From Duganella callida (GTDB lineage: Bacteria; Pseudomonadota; Gammaproteobacteria; Burkholderiales; Burkholderiaceae_D), in contig NZ_SPVG01000173.1 of NCBI RefSeq assembly GCF_004614165.1, positions 1-38,514 on the forward strand: a stretch of 38,514 nucleotides of DNA, given 5' to 3'. The notes under the pieces were generated by a model. The model was not told where the DNA came from, made no database searches, and saw nothing but the letters and a program-made list of their open reading frames with translations. A program made the position numbers and the translations under genes. Below, piece by piece: positions 36,221-38,514 of this stretch; positions within the stretch are counted from its first letter, which is position 1, and each line of letters starts with the position of its first letter.

Positions 36221-37634
36221 AAGGCAGTTCGATACGGAAGTGGGCGCCCCGGTCGGAGGGCAGCAGTTGTAAGACGCCACCATGCGCGGCCACATATTCA
36301 TGCACGATGGACAGGCCGATGCCGTTGCCGCGGCGCGCGCCGGGCGGCTGGCGCTGTCCCTGATAAAAGGGTTCGAAGATGCGCGCGGCATCTTCAGGGG
36401 CCACGCCGGGCCCCTGGTCCTTGCAGTCGAGCAGCAGTTTGTTGTTCAGCTCGCCGAGGCGGAAGGTGATCAGGCCGCCCTGCGGACTGAAGCGTACCGC
36501 GTTCGACAGCAGGTTGCCGACCACGATGGCCATTTTTTCGGCATCCATGGCGATCGGCCGCGCCGAGCCTTCGGTCGCGACCGTCAGCTGGGCGGCCTGC
36601 CACTGCAGGCGCTGGCCGGCAACGGCCTGTTCCAGCAGCGCGCCCATGTCGGCCGGCTGGCGTTGCAGGTGCTGGGCGTCGAAGGTGGCGGCGTTGTAGC
36701 GCAGCAGCGCTTCGATCTGCGATTGCAGCGCCGCCGTGTTCTGGTTGAGGATGCCGGCGATCTCGCGCTGGTTGGGCGACAGCGCGCCGGCCACGCCATC
36801 CTCGAGCAGCGCCACGCCCTCGCGCAGCGCCGCCAGCGGGGTCTTCAGCTCGTGCGAGATGTGGCGCAAAAAGCGCGCCTTGTCCGCTTCGAGGTCGGCC
36901 AGGCGCTGGCGCAGCCAGTTCAGCTGCTGGCCGACGCGCTGCAGGTCGTTGGGGCCGCGCACGGCGATCGGCTGGTCGTAGCGGTTCTCGCCCAGCGTGT
37001 CGATGGCTTGCTCGATCTGCGCCAACGGCCGCGACAGCCACAGGCCGAAGCCGCCGGCCAGCAGCGCCGCCAGCAGGATAGAGGCGATCACCTGCGCTTT
37101 CAGCACGGCGCGCCGCTGATCGAGTTCGGTCAGCAGTTCGGTGTTGCGGCGGTCGACTTCCTGCTTGACCTCGTCGGCCAACCGTTCGTTCATGTCGGGC
37201 AGCGCCGCCAGCGCCTTTTCCAGCGCCTGCTGGCGCGCGCTGCTGCGCGGGCGCGCTGGCGCCTGCAGCAGCTCCCACGCCTGTTCGCCGGCCTGGCGCC
37301 AGGTTTCGAACAGCAGGTCGGAGGTGTAGGGCAGGGCCGCCGCCACCGCGTCGAGCGCGGCGCGGGCGTCGCGCCAGGCGTCGGCGTAGCGCTTGCGGAA
37401 GGCGGGGTCGTCCAGCACCAGGTATTGGCGCGCGCTGCGCGTCATGGCGACGCTGCGCTCGGCCAGTTGCTGGGTGTTTTCGGTCAGCGCCAGCGCGTGG
37501 CGTCCGCTGTCGCGGCTGTGGGCGGCCAGACGGTCCAGGGTCCACAGCGCGTGCAGCGAGGCGGCGCTCAGCAGCACGGCAATCAGCAGGAAGACGCCCA
37601 GCAGCAGTTGGCGAAACGAGAGTTTCGAAAGCAT
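36210..37634 (-). CDS. glrK: Sensor histidine kinase, GlrK/QseE type
   Basis: This 474-residue inner-membrane kinase has a first membrane helix (about residues 8-28), a helical periplasmic sensor of about 150 residues, a second helix (about 180-200), a HAMP domain, a HisKA domain with FLRHISHELKTPL (phosphorylated His261), and an HATPase domain with the N box (VGNLLSNAVRFSP), DQGPGV and GNGIGLSIV. It should phosphorylate GlrR, encoded two genes downstream. The ATG has little Shine-Dalgarno signal. An inverted repeat lies just upstream at 37637-37677. Confidence 0.94.
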   Translation of the reverse strand: MLSKLSFRQLLLGVFLLIAVLLSAASLHALWTLDRLAAHSRDSGRHALALTENTQQLAERSVAMTRSARQYLVLDDPAFRKRYADAWRDARAALDAVAAALPYTSDLLFETWRQAGEQAWELLQAPARPRSSARQQALEKALAALPDMNERLADEVKQEVDRRNTELLTELDQRRAVLKAQVIASILLAALLAGGFGLWLSRPLAQIEQAIDTLGENRYDQPIAVRGPNDLQRVGQQLNWLRQRLADLEADKARFLRHISHELKTPLAALREGVALLEDGVAGALSPNQREIAGILNQNTAALQSQIEALLRYNAATFDAQHLQRQPADMGALLEQAVAGQRLQWQAAQLTVATEGSARPIAMDAEKMAIVVGNLLSNAVRFSPQGGLITFRLGELNNKLLLDCKDQGPGVAPEDAARIFEPFYQGQRQPPGARRGNGIGLSIVHEYVAAHGGVLQLLPSDRGAHFRIELPYDL

Positions 37635-37636
37635 GG

Positions 37637-37677
37637 GGTCATATGCGGGGCAATGTTAACACTGCGATAATATGACC
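37637..37677. promoter_or_regulatory. Inverted repeat in the glrK leader, candidate operator
   Basis: GGTCATAT (37637-37644) and ATATGACC (37670-37677) are perfect 8-bp half-sites whose centres lie 33 bp apart, close to three helical turns. A minus-strand TATTAT (around 37667-37672) overlaps the distal half-site and could be the -10 box of glrK. The regulator is unknown; self-control by GlrR is one option. Confidence 0.4.
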
Positions 37678-37714
37678 AAACGGCCGCGATGGCCTGTACG
37701 ATTGCGCAGCCGGC

Positions 37715-38053
37715 TCAGGCCGGGCCGACGTCCATGCCGTCGTAGGACTCCAGCTGGTGCTGTTCGGCGAACTTGTAGAATTCCTGGTTGCGCGCGTGCA
37801 GGGTATCGACCGTGTGCTTTTCCACTTTTTCGATGTGCAGCCACCACAGCGCCGGCGTGTCCGCCGCCGGCTTGGAATCGTAGATGCCGACGATCTGGTA
37901 GCCCTGGGCCTTCAGCGGCTGGGCCGCGGCTTCCAGCCTGGTCTTGTCGGCGTCGGCGAAGAAGTAGCCCCACAGCAGCGGCTTGTTGAGGTCCCATGGC
38001 GCGTTGGCCTTCATGTCGGCGAACAGGGTCACCATTTCTTCTTTGCTAATCAT
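37715..38053 (-). CDS. RraB-family (ribonuclease E inhibitor-like) protein
   Basis: This 112-residue cytoplasmic protein matches the RraB fold, with WGYFFADADKTRLEAAA, LKAQGYQIVGIY, WWLHIEKVEKHTVDTL and the ending YDGMDVGP. In E. coli RraB binds RNase E and alters RNA decay; activity here is inferred. The start at 38053 has AAGGAA 6 bp upstream, and that signal lies within the end of the truncated nucleotidyltransferase frame, which overlaps by 8 bp. An upstream in-frame ATG (38119) is less likely. Confidence 0.82.
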   Translation of the reverse strand: MISKEEMVTLFADMKANAPWDLNKPLLWGYFFADADKTRLEAAAQPLKAQGYQIVGIYDSKPAADTPALWWLHIEKVEKHTVDTLHARNQEFYKFAEQHQLESYDGMDVGPA

Positions 38054-38264
38054 GTTGTTCCTTGCTGCGTCGGTAAAAACCGGCTCCGACGCGGTTGATA
38101 TGGGCTTGTAGTTCGGCATTGTCGATATGGTCGCGGATCGACAAAACTATTTTGTAAGGCAGCAGAAGGTCGTCCAGCGCAGTATCTATTGTCAGCAGCG
38201 TAGCCAGTGACAGCCCCTCACCGACCAGGCACAAATCGATGTCCGAACGGTGAATAGCGGTATT
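38046..38264 (-). pseudogene. Remnant of a MNT-type nucleotidyltransferase, N-terminus missing
   Basis: The open frame runs from an in-frame stop (38267-38265) to TAG at 38046 and reads RSDIDLCLVGEG, the metal-binding core of minimal nucleotidyltransferases (G-S...R-S-D-I-D-L), followed by a typical C-terminal half (LLLPYKIVLSI, INRVGAGFYRR). About 40 residues that should precede it, including the G-S motif, are absent, and no ATG lies before the core. Complete members pair with HEPN proteins as toxin-antitoxin modules or act on tRNA. No HEPN gene is adjacent. It is probably inactive. Confidence 0.72.
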
Positions 38265-38298
38265 TTACCGCGCGGTGGCCATTGATTTACCCACCGCG
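38257..38298. repeat. Two adjacent hairpins at the break of the nucleotidyltransferase remnant
   Basis: GCGGTA-ttt-TACCGC (38257-38271) and CGCGGTGG, a 12-nt loop, CCACCGCG (38271-38298) lie back to back exactly where the missing N-terminal coding part should begin. They may mark a deletion junction or regulate the downstream gene. Confidence 0.5.
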
Positions 38299-38315
38299 GC
38301 GCAGGCGTTTATAAT
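38286..38315 (+). promoter_or_regulatory. Sigma-70-type promoter of the phosphopantetheinyl transferase gene
   Basis: TTTACC (38286-38291), 18 bp, perfect TATAAT (38310-38315). Transcription would start about 20 bp before the ATG at 38341. The -35 box overlaps the second hairpin at 38271-38298. Confidence 0.6.
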
Positions 38316-38340
38316 TTCCTTTTGGCTCAAGGCAACAGCG

Positions 38341-38514
38341 ATGACTAAGGCTACACTCTGGATGGCGGATGCGGACGCGCTCGGCGAGGCCGACCTGCAG
38401 CGCCTGCGCGGCTGGTTGACGGCCGGCGAGATGGCGCGCCACCAGCGCTTTGTGCGCGCGCAGCGGCAGCGCCAGTTCGTGGCCGGCCGCGTGCTGCTGC
38501 GCATGGCGCTGGGC
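38341..38514 (+). CDS. 4'-phosphopantetheinyl transferase superfamily protein, N-terminal part
   Basis: The frame is open from the ATG to the window edge (58 residues). WLTAGEMARHQRFVRAQRQRQFVAGRVLLR, read here in part as EMARHQRF then QFVAGRVLLRMALG, is the N-terminal pattern of Sfp/AcpT-like enzymes (E-x-x-R-x-x-R-F followed by F-x-x-x-R-x-L-L-R). These enzymes move the 4'-phosphopantetheine arm of coenzyme A to carrier proteins of fatty acid, polyketide or peptide synthesis. The Mg-binding motifs would lie beyond the edge, so activity and substrate cannot be judged. Confidence 0.8.
   Translation, partial: MTKATLWMADADALGEADLQRLRGWLTAGEMARHQRFVRAQRQRQFVAGRVLLRMALG

Overview
The window comes from a high-GC Gram-negative bacterium, most likely a betaproteobacterium of the family Oxalobacteraceae (Duganella, Massilia, Pseudoduganella or Janthinobacterium type). 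Supporting signs are a two-partner-secretion adhesin locus with a FecR-domain partner, a PEP-CTERM protein, a PIN-PhoH protein, a complete lipid A aminoarabinose (Arn) operon next to bcp/phoH and alaA/hom, and a GlrK-QseG-GlrR system. The genus is an inference from gene style. No rRNA, tRNA, CRISPR array or intact insertion sequence was seen.

Layout. 1-7124 (+): the 3' end of one large secreted adhesin, then TpsB, a second TpsA adhesin with a long Pro-Thr stalk, and a FecR-domain protein. 7131-9785 (+): a CueR-type promoter driving copA-cueR. 9786-10247: a 90-bp perfect palindrome, a promoter -10 box, a cobalamin riboswitch and an intrinsic terminator. 10248-17241 (+): a tightly coupled four-gene operon encoding an ExbB/TolQ-like channel, a DUF2149 protein, an exported and membrane-tethered CobN-like chelatase, and a TonB-dependent receptor. 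17281-18575: a glutathione transferase (+), then copZ with a second CueR promoter (-) and an orphan HicB-like protein (-). 18857-20548: a CCXG-type PEP-CTERM protein (+) and an Rpn/PD-(D/E)XK nuclease (-). 20662-30850 (-): Mth938-like protein, arnT, an arnE-like gene, arnB, arnC, a formyltransferase, a UDP-glucuronate decarboxylase, arnD, then bcp and phoH. 31036-33625 (+): an AlaA-type aminotransferase and homoserine dehydrogenase. 33710-38264 (-): BON protein, GlrR, QseG, GlrK, an RraB-family protein and a nucleotidyltransferase remnant. 38341-end (+): the start of a phosphopantetheinyl transferase.

The strongest candidate for an unusual system is the riboswitch-controlled operon at 9896-17241. 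Its CobN-like protein has a signal peptide and a C-terminal membrane anchor, so its catalytic body should lie in the periplasm, whereas classical CobN is cytoplasmic. It is encoded with a proton-channel pair resembling ExbB/ExbD and an outer-membrane receptor, and the set resembles the HmuR/HmuS/HmuU/HmuV haem systems of Bacteroidota. The cobalamin riboswitch points to a corrinoid or cobalt substrate. I infer an envelope-spanning, proton-motive-force-powered system for corrinoid or cobalt acquisition or for tetrapyrrole metal removal/insertion; its reaction cannot be read from sequence alone.

The copper genes form one regulon (copA, cueR, copZ) in two transcription units with matching 19-bp-spacer promoters, split by the riboswitch operon. 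The Arn genes form a full pathway for L-aminoarabinose modification of lipid A, with ArnA encoded as two separate proteins.
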